The notes beneath the pieces were generated by a model. It saw only the letters and a list, made by a program, of their open reading frames with translations, ran no database searches and had not been told where the DNA came from. This document shows, piece by piece, positions 10,154 to 18,399 of a stretch of DNA of 64,000 nucleotides (the first letter of the stretch is position 1; every line of letters begins with the position of its first letter). The stretch is from Flavimobilis rhizosphaerae (GTDB lineage: Bacteria; Actinomycetota; Actinomycetes; Actinomycetales; Cellulomonadaceae): contig NZ_JACZDF010000003.1 of the NCBI RefSeq assembly GCF_014852685.1, positions 310,001 through 374,000 on the forward strand, read 5' to 3'. The position numbers and the translations under genes were made by a program.

Positions 10154-11103
10154 TGGAGTGGATGTATAGCCTGCTTTTCCCGATCCAGTGGGTCGTGGCG
10201 TGGATCATGTACGGGTGGCACTGGCTGCTCGAGCTCGTCGGGATCTCTGGCGAGAGCGGACTCTCGTGGGTGCTCGCGATCGTCGGCCTGACGTTGACGA
10301 TCCGTACCGCGCTCATCCCGCTGTTCTTCAAGCAGATCCACGCATCGCGTGGCATGCAGGTCGTGGCTCCGGAGATGAAGAAGCTCCAGGCCAAGTACGC
10401 GAACAAGAAGGATCAGGCATCGCGCGAGGCCATGGCGCGCGAGATGCAGGAGCTGTACAAGAAGCACCAGACGTCGCCGTTCGCGTCGTGCATGCCGCTC
10501 CTGCTGCAGATGCCGATCTTCTTCGCGCTCTTCCGGGTGCTCAACACGCTTCCGCAGATCGCGTCCGGTGAGAATGACCCCATCGGCCCGATCAACAAGG
10601 TCGTGGCTGGCCAGATCGAGAGCTCAACGTTCTTCGGTGCCCCGCTCTCCGAGACGTTCCTCAACACGGACGTCACGCAGGTGAAGGTCGTCACAGCGAT
10701 TCTCATCCTCATCATGTCGGTGACGCAGTTCTTCACACAGCGTCAGCTGACGATGAAGAACATGCCGCCGTCGGCCCTCGAGGGACCGACCGCCGCGATG
10801 CAGAAGAACATGATGTACATCTTCCCGGTAATCTTCGCTGTCTCGGGTGTGAACTTTCCCATCGGTGTGCTCGTCTACTGGACGGTCTCGAACGTGTGGT
10901 CGATGGGCCAGCAGTTCTACACCATCCGGAAGATCCCCACGCCCGGATCCGAGGCTGCTCGTCGGCTCGAGGCGCGACGTCGCGCCAGGGGCATCGTCGA
11001 GGTGACGTCGGCCGACGGCACGACGACGACGGTCGCTCCGCCGAGCGGTCAGCGCCAGCAGCCGATGTCGGCGCAGCGACAGAAGCGCAAGAAGAAGAAG
11101 TGA
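10153..11103 (+). CDS. yidC: Membrane protein insertase YidC/Oxa1
   Basis: A 316-aa YidC of the Gram-positive type without a large periplasmic domain. The chosen ATG at 10153 sits on the yidD stop and gives the expected start MEWMYSLLFPIQWVVAWIM, the first membrane segment. Later membrane segments are around MPLLLQMPIFFALFRVL, VVTAILILIMSVTQFF and FAVSGVNFPIGVLVYWT. The C-terminus is strongly basic (QRQKRKKKK), consistent with ribosome contact. An alternative start at 10111 would add 14 residues inside yidD and is less likely. Confidence 0.96.
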   Translation: MEWMYSLLFPIQWVVAWIMYGWHWLLELVGISGESGLSWVLAIVGLTLTIRTALIPLFFKQIHASRGMQVVAPEMKKLQAKYANKKDQASREAMAREMQELYKKHQTSPFASCMPLLLQMPIFFALFRVLNTLPQIASGENDPIGPINKVVAGQIESSTFFGAPLSETFLNTDVTQVKVVTAILILIMSVTQFFTQRQLTMKNMPPSALEGPTAAMQKNMMYIFPVIFAVSGVNFPIGVLVYWTVSNVWSMGQQFYTIRKIPTPGSEAARRLEARRRARGIVEVTSADGTTTTVAPPSGQRQQPMSAQRQKRKKKK

Positions 11104-11149
11104 CCTGGCGCCGCCAGGAACCCGGACACGAATGCCCTAGGAGCATCAG

Positions 11150-11650
11150 GTGACGACGCAGAACACCGAGCCCACGTCGACGACGAGCCGCCTCGAGGAG
11201 GAGGGTGAGATCGCCGCGGACTACCTCGAGGAGCTCCTCGACATCGCGGATCTCGATGGCGAGATCGACATGGATATTGACCACGGCCGGGCAACTGTCG
11301 AGGTCATCACCGACGACCCTGCCCAGCTCGCCGAGCTCGTTGGCACCGACGGTGAGGTGCTTGACGCACTTCAGGAGCTCACACGGCTTGCTGTTCAGGC
11401 GCGGACGGGGGAGCGAAGCCGGCTCATGCTCGACATCGCGGGCTACCGCGCGACGCGTCGTAGCGAACTGACTGTCCTCGCCGAGAAGACGATCGCCGAC
11501 GTGCGGGAGTCCGGTGTTGCGATCGCCCTCGCTCCGATGAACGCGTTCGAGCGCAAGGTCGTTCACGACGTCGTCACTGCCGCTGGGCTCACGAGCGAGT
11601 CACACGGAGTGGACCCCGCGCGCCACATCACGATCAGCCCCTCGGCCTGA
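11150..11650 (+). CDS. jag: RNA-binding protein Jag/KhpB (KH and R3H domains)
   Basis: A 166-aa RNA-binding protein of the Jag/KhpB type. A KH-like region occupies about residues 35-105 (LVGTDGEVLDALQELTRLAV). A C-terminal R3H-like region includes LAPMNAFERKVVHDVVTAAG and ends near HITISPSA. The acidic N-terminus contains a Glu/Asp-rich stretch. The GTG start has AGGAG six nt upstream. It is the last gene of the rpmH-rnpA-yidD-yidC-jag run and is followed by a strong hairpin. Confidence 0.93.
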   Translation: MTTQNTEPTSTTSRLEEEGEIAADYLEELLDIADLDGEIDMDIDHGRATVEVITDDPAQLAELVGTDGEVLDALQELTRLAVQARTGERSRLMLDIAGYRATRRSELTVLAEKTIADVRESGVAIALAPMNAFERKVVHDVVTAAGLTSESHGVDPARHITISPSA

Positions 11651-11664
11651 TCGACGTACGTACG

Positions 11665-11700
11665 ACGGCCCGTCGCCCTGTTCGCAGGGCGGCGGGCCGT
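11665..11700 (+). terminator. Terminator-like hairpin after jag
   Basis: A 16-bp stem (11665-11680 with 11685-11700, one G-U pair) around the loop TTCG lies 14 nt past the jag stop. There is no clear T-run, as is common in high-GC actinobacteria. It separates the ribosomal/insertase operon from the parS domain. Confidence 0.75.
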
Positions 11701-11802
11701 CGGCGTCTACGGATGACGTCCACGGTTGGCGTCTGGGAGTGAGATTCGGGACCCGGGTGGGTCGCACGCCTGTGGGCGTCATCTGGGCGTATCGCGTCTC
11801 GC

Positions 11803-11818
11803 TGTTTCACGTGAAACA
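11803..11818. other. parS: parS site 1 (perfect)
   Basis: TGTTTCACGTGAAACA is an exact copy of the bacterial parS consensus palindrome bound by ParB. It lies in the gene-free region, 103 nt past the jag terminator stem and 4.1 kb from parB. Confidence 0.95.
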
Positions 11819-12270
11819 CCTGCGTACGGCGACGATGGTTGCGCTGCGGCATACGAATGCGTCGTCGCTCCGGGGCGAGGGCGTCGTGACCGAGTGGTGT
11901 CCAAGGTAGCGGCGAGCGAACGGTGCTGCGCGCCCTGACGGAGTTCGGGGAGCGCCCCGCGAGACAAGTTGGTCGCGGGACGTGTGAACCCGTGATGAGC
12001 CGGATCGGTGAGGTCCACAGAGTGGGGGCGGGTGTGGACCGCACCGTGAAGGTTCGCGCGTATCGGGTCTGGGCGTCCCGCCGAGAGCGTCCTCTCTGCT
12101 GAGTGAACCGCATGCGAGATCCTTGGATGGTGTCCGCGCTCCCGCAGGTCTGCACGCAGTAGCCCGGAGGACCAGCTCGCCATATAGGAGATTCTCAGGG
12201 CGCGCGCGTGTTACGCGACCGCCGCCGTCGCCTCTGGGAGCGGACGCGGTCGTGGAAGTCATCGCTCCAC

Positions 12271-12286
12271 GGTTTCACGTGAAACA
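12271..12286. other. parS: parS site 2 (15/16)
   Basis: GGTTTCACGTGAAACA has the full 14-bp core GTTTCACGTGAAAC and differs only in the first flanking base. It is preceded by GCTCCACG, which resembles half of another degenerate site. Confidence 0.92.
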
Positions 12287-12632
12287 GTGAGGCGGGGCGG
12301 ACAGGTGGTCGGCACGTTCGTGCCCGTCTGAAGGTGGAGGGCCAGGACAGAACCATGCCCGTGGTGCGCGGCGCGCGTGGCGGCGCGGCACGGCCAGCGA
12401 CGCAGGGCGCGGCGCAACGCAGGCGTAGCGTGGCGCGCCCCGCCGTGGCGCGAGAGAGCCGCCTGGCGCTGTGGACCGGGTCCTCGTTGGGCCGTATTCC
12501 GAGATGCCCTGCAATGCGCCAGGACAGCGGTGTGGCGTCCTGAGAAGAGAAAGCATGTCAGAACGCATCCTCAGTGGTTCCCGAGCACCATCCTGTCTTG
12601 ATGATCCATGTCACGGGAATGGGAATGCCTCT

Positions 12633-12660
12633 GGAGATGGCGCCCCCACTGCTCCACGTG
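12633..12660. repeat. 28-bp inverted repeat, left copy
   Basis: This stretch is the exact reverse complement of 13211-13238, 28 of 28 bases, with flanks that do not match. It ends in CCACGTG, the central part of parS, and the wider GCTCCACGTGACAC resembles a degraded parS. Such a long exact match 550 bp away cannot be chance in non-coding DNA. Confidence 0.85.
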
Positions 12661-13210
12661 ACACGGATGAGTTCTGCCGCTCGGCGGAAGGCTCTCAACA
12701 GTCGGTCGCGCTGGTGTGCGTCGTCGTTGTTGTGCACCGTGGGGAAGTGGAGTGCGGAGGCGTCGCGTCGAGGAGCCCTCACATGGTTAGTGCCTGGCTC
12801 TTTGACCCGCGCAAGTTCGTGAGTGCAGAACGCGAGGAGGGGAAGGTGGTCTGGGATGCGCGTCCTGCGGCGGGCTGTGGTGGTCCGTAGTCGCCGTGTC
12901 CGCTCCGTGACAGAGGCCGTGAGGAAGGGGACTGCTGCAGGGATGACGCCTGCGATACGTGACGACCACCGACGGTAGAGCTCGACAAGGTCGACCACGC
13001 GGTGGCGTAGGAGGCGTGGCTGCGATCTATGAGCGACCGACCCTGGTGTCGGGTCGTCTACCGCTTGTGTTGTCCATTGTGCGGTGCGGGACCATGTGCG
13101 CCCAGTGTGGATTGCGGAGTAGTCGCCGACGCAAGTGGCCGTCACTGGCCGGCCAGGGGGATCAGGCGTGGCATCGAACGGCCGAGAATGTCGTGCCCAG
13201 CGACGTAGGC

Positions 13211-13238
13211 CACGTGGAGCAGTGGGGGCGCCATCTCC
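13211..13238. repeat. 28-bp inverted repeat, right copy
   Basis: Exact reverse complement of 12633-12660, beginning CACGTGGAGCAGTGG. The CACGTG hexamer again lies at the edge of the unit. No transposase or target-site duplication is visible around either copy. Confidence 0.85.
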
Positions 13239-13293
13239 CCGCGCCATTTCCAGACGAGGTAGTCCGCGCACAGGGTAGTGGAGGGCCACCATG

Positions 13294-13309
13294 TGTTTCA
13301 CGTGAAACA
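13294..13309. other. parS: parS site 3 (perfect)
   Basis: TGTTTCACGTGAAACA, exact consensus, extended by one more complementary base on each side (G...C). It lies in the gene-free region. Confidence 0.95.
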
Positions 13310-13410
13310 CGGAGATGCCGTCGCTCGAGGTCCGAGAGTACGGTGCGCCCCACCGTGTTGCGAGGGGCCGGGACGACGACGCCGGAGTACGGCGGGTTCC
13401 TCCCTGGGTC

Positions 13411-13459
13411 GACGAGCACCGGGACTCGCGACCGGGGCTGACGAGCACTGAGACTCGCG
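13411..13459. repeat. Degenerate 20-nt direct repeat
   Basis: GACGAGCACCGGGACTCGCG (13411-13430) recurs as GACGAGCACTGAGACTCGCG (13440-13459), 18 of 20 identical, with a 29-nt period. It is a small tandem duplication within the gene-free region. Confidence 0.6.
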
Positions 13460-13591
13460 GGCCCAGCCACTGCAGCTGCGCCCGTCGTCTGCTCGGAGGT
13501 GGTGATGGACGTGCGCGTCAGCGCGACGTCGGGATAAGGCCTCTCCAGAAGTAGGCATGCTCACATCCGCCCGACGGCGCCTGAGCCGCGC

Positions 13592-13607
13592 TGTTCCACG
13601 TGAAACA
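13592..13607. other. parS: parS site 4 (15/16, core mismatch)
   Basis: TGTTCCACGTGAAACA differs from consensus by one base within the left arm (T to C). The same substitution occurs in the gyrB site. Binding may be weaker than at the perfect sites. Confidence 0.8.
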
Positions 13608-14160
13608 CTCGGCAGCCCCCGGGTACAAGGGAGTGCCCGGTCTTCGGTGCCCATCCGCGCCCCGCGGTCTCGTCGAACCTCGGCCAACGAGGATGCGTAT
13701 GACGCCGGCACGTCCGGTTGCAAGGCCGCGCTGAGGATCTACGGTGGCAGATGCGGGGGAGCGGTGAGCTGTTCCTACGCTCGGGCGGCATGCGGTCCGG
13801 ATGCTTGAGCGGCGAGACTTCGTGGGGGCACGGCGATGTCGCCAGACGTCGCGCGTGACCCGGGGAGAGTGGATCGGGGGGCGCCTCTCGACTGGTGACG
13901 GAGTCGTTCCGAGACATCGCCCTCTCCCCGGCGCCGTGGGTGGCACAGGCCATCCAGTCTCTTCGTTGCCACGACGCAGTCTGCGCGTCATCGACTCCCT
14001 GCACCCACGCCGTCCTCGGCAGCAAGACGAACTGTGCCGGGGATCAGTTGCATGAGTGCGATCCGTCCGTTGGCAACGGGCGCCACATCTTCTGCGGCGA
14101 GCTCGAGTGTCGGAGGCGGGGGGTAACCTAGGACGGAACCCCCAGGCGAAGGAGTGCCGC

Positions 14161-14859
14161 GTGCCCGTCAACACCCCGGACCGCAGCGATGTTTCACGTG
14201 AAACGGAGCACGTCGAGCCCGCGGGCGTCGATGAGTTGTCATCGGAGGACCCGCGGCTCGCATCCTTCTTCGGCGATGCGTTTGCCAAGGTCCGAGACTT
14301 CCATGATGCGCTCGCCCACCAGGGTGAGCTCCGAGGACTCATCGGTCCCCGGGAAGTGCCGCGACTCTGGTCGCGGCATCTTCTCAACTCCGCCTCCGTC
14401 GTCCCGTTCCTCCCTGCTACGGGCATGATTGTCGATCTCGGGTCCGGCGCCGGCCTCCCGGGAATCGTCATCGCGGCCATGCGACCACAGGCGGTGGTCG
14501 TGCTCATCGAGCCGATGGAACGCAGGTGCGCATGGCTCACCGAGGTTGCTGCCGAGCTCGAGCTCGGCAACGTCGAGGTGCGCCGAGGCCGCGCCGAGGA
14601 GTTCCATGGAGCGTTCGAGGCGGACGCGGTCACGGCTCGCGCCGTCGCGGCGCTCGACAAGCTGGGCCGGTGGGCCTTCCCCCTCCTGCGACGGGGAGGA
14701 GAGCTGGTCGTCCTCAAGGGCCGGTCCGCTCAGGAGGAGATCGACGCTGCCACCAAGGTGCTTCGCAAGTTCGGAGCAACCGACGCCCAGGTGCACGAAG
14801 CACCGACGATCGACGGACTCACCGTCACCTCGGTTGTCACGGCGACCCGCACACGATGA
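14161..14859 (+). CDS. rsmG: 16S rRNA (guanine-527-N7) methyltransferase RsmG
   Basis: A 232-aa SAM-dependent methyltransferase that modifies G527 of 16S rRNA. The SAM-binding motif I is VDLGSGAGLPGIVIA; further family blocks are WSRHLLNSASV and RAVAALDKLGRWAFPLL. The GTG at 14161 has GAAGGAG eight nt upstream; an in-frame extension to 14056 lacks this. Residues 10-15 (DVSRET) are encoded by a parS site, so the N-terminus doubles as a centromere element. It stands before parA-parB as in other actinobacteria. Confidence 0.96.
   Translation: MPVNTPDRSDVSRETEHVEPAGVDELSSEDPRLASFFGDAFAKVRDFHDALAHQGELRGLIGPREVPRLWSRHLLNSASVVPFLPATGMIVDLGSGAGLPGIVIAAMRPQAVVVLIEPMERRCAWLTEVAAELELGNVEVRRGRAEEFHGAFEADAVTARAVAALDKLGRWAFPLLRRGGELVVLKGRSAQEEIDAATKVLRKFGATDAQVHEAPTIDGLTVTSVVTATRTR
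14190..14205. other. parS: parS site 5, inside rsmG
   Basis: TGTTTCACGTGAAACG keeps the perfect 14-bp core and differs in the last flanking base. It encodes VSRET near the N-terminus of RsmG, outside the methyltransferase core, where sequence is free to serve the DNA site. Confidence 0.93.
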
Positions 14860-14911
14860 TCGACAGTGCTCTCAGGGCTCAGGCTCTACTCACACGACGA
14901 GAGGGAGAAGC

Positions 14912-15946
14912 GTGACCGACAGCGACACCACCGCGCCAAGCGCGGCGCGTGACGTTTCACGTGAAACATCGCCCTACGAGCACCAGAGTCACGAAGAGCG
15001 ACGGCGAGCACAGATCATGGAGAGTGTCCCGTCCTTCGAGGAGGACACCCCGCTCGCCGCGCAACTCGCACTCGACGCACGTCGACGCATCAGGCTGCGC
15101 GGACGACGCTTCCCCCGGCCGGAGCGAACCCGCATCATCACGGTGGCGAACCAGAAGGGTGGCGTGGGGAAGACGACGTCGACGGTCAATCTCGCAGCGG
15201 GTCTCGCCCAGTCGGGGCTCAACGTCCTTGTCATCGACAACGATCCGCAGGGCAACGCGTCGACTGCGCTTGGCGTAGATCACCGGGCCGGGACGCCGTC
15301 GGTGTATGACGTCCTCGTCAACGACACACCGATGCGTGACGTCGTGCAGCGCTGCCCCAACGTCGAGAGTCTGTGGTGTGTTCCCGCGACGATCGACCTC
15401 TCGGGTGCTGAGATCGAGCTCGTCTCCCTCGTCTCCCGAGAGACAAGGTTGCGGCGCGCGCTCGACACGTTCCTTGCCGAGCGAGAGGCCGCGGGGGAGG
15501 AGCGCTTCGACTACGTCTTCGTCGACTGCCCCCCATCCCTCGGACTCCTCACCGTCAACGCGTTCGTCACCGGACGCGAGGTGCTCATCCCCATCCAGTG
15601 CGAGTACTACGCCCTCGAGGGCCTGAGCCAGCTCCTCAAGAGCATCAGCATGATCCAGTCGCACCTCAACCAGGAGCTCCACCTCGCCACGATCCTCCTG
15701 ACGATGTACGACGGACGGACAAACCTCGCCCAGCAGGTCGCAGCAGAGGTGCGCGAGCACTTCCCCGAGCAGACGCTTCTCACCGCGATCCCGCGGTCCG
15801 TACGCGTCTCCGAAGCGCCGTCCTACGGCCAGACCGTCATGACATACGATCCCAACTCCACGGGAGCCCTCGCCTACCTCGAGGCCGCCCGAGAGATCGC
15901 CGAACGCGGCACCACCGCGACCCAGGAGCAGAGGCAGGACGCATGA
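14912..15946 (+). CDS. parA: Chromosome partitioning ATPase ParA (Soj)
   Basis: A 344-aa deviant-Walker ATPase that moves ParB-parS complexes to segregate origins. The Walker A motif KGGVGKTT is at residues 82-89. Further ParA blocks are [23 protein letters not shown] and [15 protein letters not shown]. The GTG at 14912 has GAGGGAGAA upstream. A long N-terminal extension (about 70 residues, acidic and Arg-rich) precedes the ATPase fold, and its residues 14-19 (DVSRET) are encoded by parS site 6. It overlaps parB by 4 nt. Confidence 0.96.
   Translation: MTDSDTTAPSAARDVSRETSPYEHQSHEERRRAQIMESVPSFEEDTPLAAQLALDARRRIRLRGRRFPRPERTRIITVANQKGGVGKTTSTVNLAAGLAQSGLNVLVIDNDPQGNASTALGVDHRAGTPSVYDVLVNDTPMRDVVQRCPNVESLWCVPATIDLSGAEIELVSLVSRETRLRRALDTFLAEREAAGEERFDYVFVDCPPSLGLLTVNAFVTGREVLIPIQCEYYALEGLSQLLKSISMIQSHLNQELHLATILLTMYDGRTNLAQQVAAEVREHFPEQTLLTAIPRSVRVSEAPSYGQTVMTYDPNSTGALAYLEAAREIAERGTTATQEQRQDA
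14953..14968. other. parS: parS site 6, inside parA
   Basis: CGTTTCACGTGAAACA keeps the perfect 14-bp core. As in rsmG, it reads DVSRET in frame, in the non-conserved N-terminal extension of ParA. Confidence 0.93.
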
Positions 15947-16941
15947 GCGAGAAGAGGCGGGGACTCGGCCGCGGCCTCGGGGCCCTCATCCCGACGGCGT
16001 CGACCGAGGATCGACCGGTCGACGTCTTCTTCCCCGGCGGTGGCTCGACCGCGGCCTCGATCGCCACGACGACGACGCCCACCGACATCGACGATTCCCT
16101 CGAGCTCGTGCCGGTCCCCGGCGCTCACTTCCAGGAGATCGCCCTCGACGACATTCGTCCGAACTCGCGACAGCCGCGCACGGTGTTCGACGAGGACGAC
16201 CTCAACGAGCTCGTCGGGTCGATCGCCGAGATCGGGGTTCTCCAGCCCATCGTCGTGCGGCCAGACCCGACGGGCGAGGCTCGCTTCGAGCTCATCATGG
16301 GCGAGCGGCGCTGGCGTGCCTCCCGCGAAGCCGGTAGGGAGACGATCCCGGCGATCGTCCGCCAGACCGAGGACGACGACCTCCTCCGGGACGCTCTCCT
16401 CGAGAACCTCCACCGCGCGGCCCTCAACCCCCTCGAAGAAGCAGCCGCCTACCAGCAGCTGCTCGACGACTTCGGGTGCACGCACGAAGAACTCGCCACG
16501 AGGATCTCCCGGTCCCGACCCCAGATCTCCAACACGCTCCGCCTGCTCAAGCTCCCAGCGCTCGTCCAGCGACGCGTCGCCGCCGGCGTGCTGAGCGCCG
16601 GCCACGCCCGGGCACTCCTCGGCCTTCAGGACGCTGCAGCGATCGAGAGACTCGCACAGCGGATCGTCGCCGAAGGCCTGTCCGTGCGCGCGACCGAGGA
16701 GATCGTCGCTCTGGGCGGCCTCGAGCCCCGACCTGCGCCGCGCAAGCCCCGCGCAGGCACTCGCAGCGCAGCTATCGACGAACTGGCCACGCGTCTGTCC
16801 GACCGCTTCGAGACCCGCGTCAAGGTCGACGTCGGCCGCTCGCGAGGCAAGGTGACGATCGAGTTCGCGTCGGTCGAAGACCTCAACCGCATCCTCGACG
16901 TCATGGTGCCGGACGACCCCGGAGTCCTCCGTAAGCGCTGA
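15943..16941 (+). CDS. parB: Chromosome partitioning protein ParB (Spo0J)
   Basis: A 332-aa CTP-dependent DNA clamp that loads at parS. The N-terminal [13 protein letters not shown] is the ParA-stimulating motif. The CTP-binding box is GERRWRAS at about residues 122-129. The parS-recognition helix-turn-helix is around [20 protein letters not shown]. The C-terminal dimerisation domain ends [11 protein letters not shown]. The ATG overlaps the parA stop. It is followed by a symmetrical terminator. Confidence 0.97.
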   Translation: MSEKRRGLGRGLGALIPTASTEDRPVDVFFPGGGSTAASIATTTTPTDIDDSLELVPVPGAHFQEIALDDIRPNSRQPRTVFDEDDLNELVGSIAEIGVLQPIVVRPDPTGEARFELIMGERRWRASREAGRETIPAIVRQTEDDDLLRDALLENLHRAALNPLEEAAAYQQLLDDFGCTHEELATRISRSRPQISNTLRLLKLPALVQRRVAAGVLSAGHARALLGLQDAAAIERLAQRIVAEGLSVRATEEIVALGGLEPRPAPRKPRAGTRSAAIDELATRLSDRFETRVKVDVGRSRGKVTIEFASVEDLNRILDVMVPDDPGVLRKR

Positions 16942-16970
16942 GCGCGACGGCTCCGCACCCCGACGACGCA

Positions 16971-17002
16971 TGAGGCCCCCATCCAGCAGGATGGGGGCCT
17001 CA
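16971..17002. terminator. Bidirectional terminator between parB and trxA
   Basis: A perfect 14-bp stem TGAGGCCCCCATCC/GGATGGGGGCCTCA around AGCA, between the convergent parB and trxA genes. It can serve both strands. Confidence 0.85.
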
Positions 17003-17028
17003 CGCGTCGTCTGCAGCGGATCTGCGCC

Positions 17029-17355
17029 TCAGCCCGCGAGGACGTCCTCGAGCTCCTTCGCCAGCACCTGACGGGGCCGTCCACCGACGATCGAGCGAAC
17101 GAGCTCTCCACCGGCATAGATGTTGATCGTCGGGATCGACACGATGCCGTACGCACCCGTCGTCGCCGGGTTGTCGTCCGTGTTGAGCTTCGCAACCTTG
17201 ACACGGCCCGCGAACTGGACTGCCAGCTCCTCGACGATCGGCGCGACCTGGCGGCAGGGGGCGCACCACGGCGCCCAGAAGTCGACGAGGACGGGAACAT
17301 CAGCCCCGAGGACCTCCTCGGCCCACGTCGCGTCCGTGACGGTGAGGGCGGCCAT
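17029..17355 (-). CDS. trxA: Thioredoxin
   Basis: A 108-aa cytosolic thioredoxin, a disulfide reductant recharged by TrxB next door. The fold is complete (VPVLVDFWAPW, KLNTDDNPATTGAYGIVSIP with the cis-proline, TINIYAGGELV). The active site reads WCAPC (Cys31, Cys34) rather than the usual WCGPC, so the residue between the cysteines differs. Two adjacent ATGs (17358 and 17355) are possible; GGAGG lies right before them and suits the second better. It overlaps the trxB stop. Confidence 0.95.
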   Translation of the reverse strand: MAALTVTDATWAEEVLGADVPVLVDFWAPWCAPCRQVAPIVEELAVQFAGRVKVAKLNTDDNPATTGAYGIVSIPTINIYAGGELVRSIVGGRPRQVLAKELEDVLAG

Positions 17356-18332
17356 CATGCCTCCACGGCGACGGCCGCAGGAGCGTCGTCGAGAGCCGCG
17401 AGGAAGTGCTGGGCATCGAGAGCTGCCGAGCATCCCGATCCTGCGGCCGTGATCGCCTGGCGGTACGTGTGGTCGACCGCGTCACCGCACGCGAACACAC
17501 CCGGCAGGTTCGTCCGCGTCGAACGGCCCTCGACAACGATGTAGCCGTTCTCATCGAGGTCGACCTGACCCTTGACGAGGTCCGTTCGCGGTTCGTGGCC
17601 GATCGCGACGAACAACGCGGTCGCGTCGAGCTCACGCTCCTCACCCGTGACGGTGTCGCGGAGGGTCAGCGAGCGAACCTTCTGGTCGCCCGCGATCCCC
17701 ACGACCTCGGAGTTCCACGCAAACGTGATCTTCGGATCATTCTTAGCGCGGTCGGCCATGATCTTCGAAGCACGGAGCTCGTCACGCCGGTGGATCATGG
17801 TGACCTTCGAGCCGAAGCGCGTGAGGAACGTCGCCTCCTCGACGGCGGAGTCTCCGCCGCCGACGACAGCGATGTGCTGGTCCTTGAAGAAGAACCCGTC
17901 GCACGTCGCGCACCACGAGACACCGCGGCCAGAGAGTCGCTTCTCGTCGTCGAGACCCAGCTCGCGGTACGCCGAACCCGTCGCGAGGATGACCGCGCGG
18001 GCCCGGAAGACCTTGCCCTCCGACGTCGTCACCACCTTGACGTCACCCGTGAGCTCAAGTTCCGTCGCGTCGTCCCACTCGATCTCGGCACCGAAGCGCT
18101 CCGCCTGCTTCTGCATGCCAGCCATGAGCTCAGGGCCCATGATGCCCTCGGGGAACCCGGGAAAGTTCTCGACCTCGGTCGTGTTCATGAGGGCACCGCC
18201 CGCAGTGAACGCCCCCGCGAGGACCAGGGGCGCCAGGCCGGCGCGGGCCGCGTAGACGGCAGCCGTGTACCCGGCGGGACCCGAACCGACGATGATGACG
18301 TCGCGGACGTCGCCGCTGTGCTCGTTGCTCAC
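17355..18332 (-). CDS. trxB: Thioredoxin-disulfide reductase
   Basis: A 325-aa FAD/NADPH flavoenzyme that reduces thioredoxin. The FAD-binding motif [15 protein letters not shown] is at the N-terminus. The redox pair is CATC in SWCATCDG. The NADPH motif is [12 protein letters not shown], and the C-terminal FAD motif is [10 protein letters not shown]. The GTG at 18332 has GGAGAG upstream; the longer frame toward 18980 overlaps the next gene and is not used. It is coupled to trxA, the standard actinobacterial pair. Confidence 0.97.
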   Translation of the reverse strand: MSNEHSGDVRDVIIVGSGPAGYTAAVYAARAGLAPLVLAGAFTAGGALMNTTEVENFPGFPEGIMGPELMAGMQKQAERFGAEIEWDDATELELTGDVKVVTTSEGKVFRARAVILATGSAYRELGLDDEKRLSGRGVSWCATCDGFFFKDQHIAVVGGGDSAVEEATFLTRFGSKVTMIHRRDELRASKIMADRAKNDPKITFAWNSEVVGIAGDQKVRSLTLRDTVTGEERELDATALFVAIGHEPRTDLVKGQVDLDENGYIVVEGRSTRTNLPGVFACGDAVDHTYRQAITAAGSGCSAALDAQHFLAALDDAPAAVAVEA

Positions 18333-18399
18333 GTGCTCTCCACTCTTGAGGTCTTGCGCCTGGTCAACGCCCGACGGCGCACACTTTGTTCCATCCAGG

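Larger units (their letters stand above)
11701..14160. other. Gene-free parS-rich domain between jag and rsmG
   Basis: About 2.46 kb with no gene I can support. Open frames on both strands here are low-complexity Arg/Pro/Thr/Ser translations without recognisable families, and their starts lack ribosome sites. By eye the GC is lower and more uneven than in flanking genes. It contains two perfect 16-bp parS sites and two one-mismatch sites, a 28-bp inverted duplication, and a degenerate 20-nt direct repeat. In many actinobacteria jag and rsmG are close neighbours, so the expansion is notable. A centromere or ParB-loading role is inferred from the parS content. Confidence 0.75.

Noticed and set aside
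12558-13448. Long minus-strand open frame (296 codons) in the parS domain
   Set aside because: No ribosome site and no recognisable domain, and it spans a parS site and both copies of the inverted repeat. Long frames are expected by chance at this GC content.
15424-15437. Second VSRET peptide inside ParA
   Set aside because: Encoded by different codons (GTCTCCCGAGAGAC) that do not form parS; a coincidence of residues.
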